Source of the DNA: Bacteroidales bacterium
GTDB lineage: Bacteria > Bacteroidota > Bacteroidia > Bacteroidales > P3
Length of the DNA: 32,673 nt
Assembly (NCBI GenBank): GCA_031262295.1
Contig: JAISIA010000010.1
Span: 1 to 32,673 of the forward strand
Direction: 5' to 3'
The notes under the pieces are model-generated. The model had not been told where the DNA came from. It saw only the letters and a list, made by a program, of their open reading frames with translations, and did no database searches. Below, piece after piece: positions 31,650 through 32,673 of the stretch; the stretch's first letter is position 1, and every line of letters begins with the position of its first letter. The translations under genes were made by a program, and so were the position numbers.

Positions 31650-32210
31650 TTACCAAGGTCTCGCTCTATATTTTGTTGTTGTAATATTTTCCCATTTAGG
31701 ATGTTTAATATAAAATCGATATTCTTCTTTAACCTTAGGAAAAGAATCATATTTGCTCCCAATATAACGAGTAGTAGCAATAACTGGCAATTTCTCATTT
31801 TCATTTTTAACAATCAAAGGCAAATCTTTTTTCTCTAACTCAAATGCATCAATAATATCAAATAAAGAATCCAAACAATTTAAAGGTCCTTTAATAACGT
31901 TTTCATCATTCTTTAATAGACTACGAATTAATATCCCTCCGAAATAATGCTTAGTTATATCACTTTCAAAAGTTATATCAACTCCACTATTATGAAAGAA
32001 CCATTTCCCACTCTTAGCATTGCGAGGATAAGTAATAATATCTTCAAAACCTTTGGTATAATAATAAAATTCTATTTCCAAAAATTTATATTGGTCTTTA
32101 CCCTTTTTAATACAATATTCTTTAAACAAAAGATCTGCTATTTCTTTAAATCTTTCCTCTATTTTGTTGGTCGCAACATTGCTTAAATCCAATAAATTTC
32201 TTAGTTCCAT
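31650..32210 (-). CDS. Conserved-looking protein of unknown family
   Basis: 186 residues, no signal peptide and no membrane segment, so probably cytoplasmic. I do not recognise the family with certainty. Features: a helical N-terminus (LSNVATNKIEERFKEIADLL), KFLEIEFYYYT, the polar motif KSGKWFFHNSGVDITFES, HYFGGILIRSLL, GPLNCLDSLFDI, and a basic C-terminus (HPKWENITTTKYRARPW). The FFHNSGVDI...GGILIR arrangement is suggestive of DNA-base-handling or glycosylase-like folds, but this is only an impression. Its promoter lies in R3 copy 2. Confidence 0.65.
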   Translation of the reverse strand: MELRNLLDLSNVATNKIEERFKEIADLLFKEYCIKKGKDQYKFLEIEFYYYTKGFEDIITYPRNAKSGKWFFHNSGVDITFESDITKHYFGGILIRSLLKNDENVIKGPLNCLDSLFDIIDAFELEKKDLPLIVKNENEKLPVIATTRYIGSKYDSFPKVKEEYRFYIKHPKWENITTTKYRARPW

Positions 32211-32272
32211 ATTTTTTTTATTAAAATGATTTAATAAACAATTCTTTCTTGAAAATTTTTAACATTTTCATC

Positions 32273-32470
32273 AACAAAAGTAAAATATTCACATAACATA
32301 AACCAAACTTTTTTCAATAAAAATGAAATACTATATATATATATATATCAACTACTTACAATTTTACATTAATTAATAAAATTTAAGGAATTTTTGATTG
32401 ATTTTAGCGAATGTTTATATTTTTCTTTGGTAAAAAAGAATTTTATTTGGCTTAATTTATTTTTGACACT
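32273..32470 (-). repeat. Promoter-bearing repeat R3, copy 2
   Basis: Similar to 30084-30262. It differs by an added stretch near 32405-32435 and by a (TA)n run in place of the ACAATATTGTAAT segment. The -7 box, the 21-base spacer and the upstream TATCAACTACTTACAATTT are kept. Confidence 0.75.
32275..32307 (-). promoter_or_regulatory. Promoter of the 32210 gene
   Basis: TTTG (32304-32307), 21-base spacer, TACTTTTG (32275-32282) on the minus strand. Start predicted near 32268, a leader of about 58 bases. Confidence 0.6.
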
Positions 32471-32474
32471 TGTT

Positions 32475-32673
32475 GTTTTGATATATGAAAAATGTAATTT
32501 CAAAAAATTTTTAACATTTTTCCCTTCAAATGTTAAATTCCGAAACTCCAAAACTGAAAATCGCCATTTGCATTTGTAAAATATTTTTTGTATCTTTGCC
32601 GAAACAAAGTTTCTTTTTAGGGCAAGAAAGCTCTAATATTTCCAAATTTCATTTTTCTTTATATTTACAAAAT
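32475..32673 (-). repeat. Dispersed repeat R2, right copy
   Basis: Inverted relative to the left copy; 32555-32673 is the exact reverse complement of 1-119, and similarity continues to about 32475. Carries the same promoter, here on the plus strand and again pointing out of the window. Confidence 0.85.
32567..32598 (+). promoter_or_regulatory. Promoter-like site in R2 right copy, pointing outward
   Basis: TTTG (32567-32570), 20-base spacer, TATCTTTG (32591-32598). Transcription would leave the window at its right end; the expressed gene is not present here. Confidence 0.6.

Larger units (their letters stand above)
32211..32673. other. Right-end intergenic region made of R3 and R2
   Basis: No gene. 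A minus-strand promoter for the 32210 gene, R3 copy 2, a TA dinucleotide run (about 32331-32348) and the right copy of R2 fill it. An open frame on each strand near 32370-32580 is a by-product of AT-rich repeat DNA. Confidence 0.6.

Noticed and set aside
1-32673. The whole window as one 32-kb mobile element with terminal inverted repeats
   Set aside because: It contains the essential dcw operon, a further R2 copy lies inside, and perfect identity stops at the sequence ends, which fits an assembly break in a repeat better.

Overview
The window is strongly AT-rich and reads as chromosomal DNA of a member of the Bacteroidota, most likely Bacteroidales. The evidence is the order and content of the division/cell-wall genes, the FtsZ tail ending FLHTNVD, signal peptides ending in NAQ, RHS cores of the NGKEKDEETDYNYYGARYYD type, and promoter-like sites of the Bacteroidota form TTTG-N19-21-TAnnTTTG. 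I cannot name the species.

Region 1 (1-8938, plus strand) is accessory DNA. After a promoter-bearing repeat come two secreted or membrane-anchored hypothetical genes (542-2132), then what I read as a graveyard and storehouse of RHS polymorphic-toxin tips. It holds small lipoprotein or membrane genes that look like immunity genes, two of them a tandem duplication. It also holds short in-frame relics of toxin ends, and two orphan RHS cassettes that lack the long YD-repeat shell and the export domain. Cassette 1 ends in a domain with an HTSN...SEGC motif and is followed by two signal-peptide-bearing paralogues. Cassette 2 ends in a JAB-like HAHDH...GGGD domain and overlaps a lipoprotein gene. 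Because the presumed immunity proteins carry export or membrane signals, the toxins probably act in the envelope.

Region 2 (8939-10731) holds a copy of a structured repeat and one AlbA_2/AAA_4 regulator with an in-frame DVTD tandem repeat. It ends in a 20-bp perfect bidirectional terminator facing the end of the next operon.

Region 3 (10858-25574, minus strand) is a dcw operon in the order mraZ, rsmH, ftsL, ftsI, murE, mraY, a MurD remnant, ftsW, murG, murC, ftsQ, ftsA, ftsZ. The genes overlap or lie a few bases apart, so they are probably co-transcribed from a promoter just upstream of mraZ. The products make lipid II (MurC, MurE, MraY, MurG) and polymerise and cross-link it at the septum (FtsW, FtsI, FtsQ, FtsL, FtsA, FtsZ). 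The exception is murD: the slot between mraY and ftsW holds a 176-residue reading frame matching only the MurD C-terminal domain, with its signature motifs changed.

Region 4 (25575-27104) is a 1.5-kb gene-poor stretch full of dispersed repeats and hairpins.

Region 5 (27105-32673) holds three secreted hypothetical genes. These are followed by a DUF5131 (Gp37/Gp68) gene that is visibly richer in G+C, a PEGA-like lipoprotein, a SUMF1-type lipoprotein and a gene of unknown family, separated by more repeats. The first 119 bases of the window are the exact reverse complement of the last 119. This suggests the sequence ends in a multi-copy element, which may be why the contig stops there.
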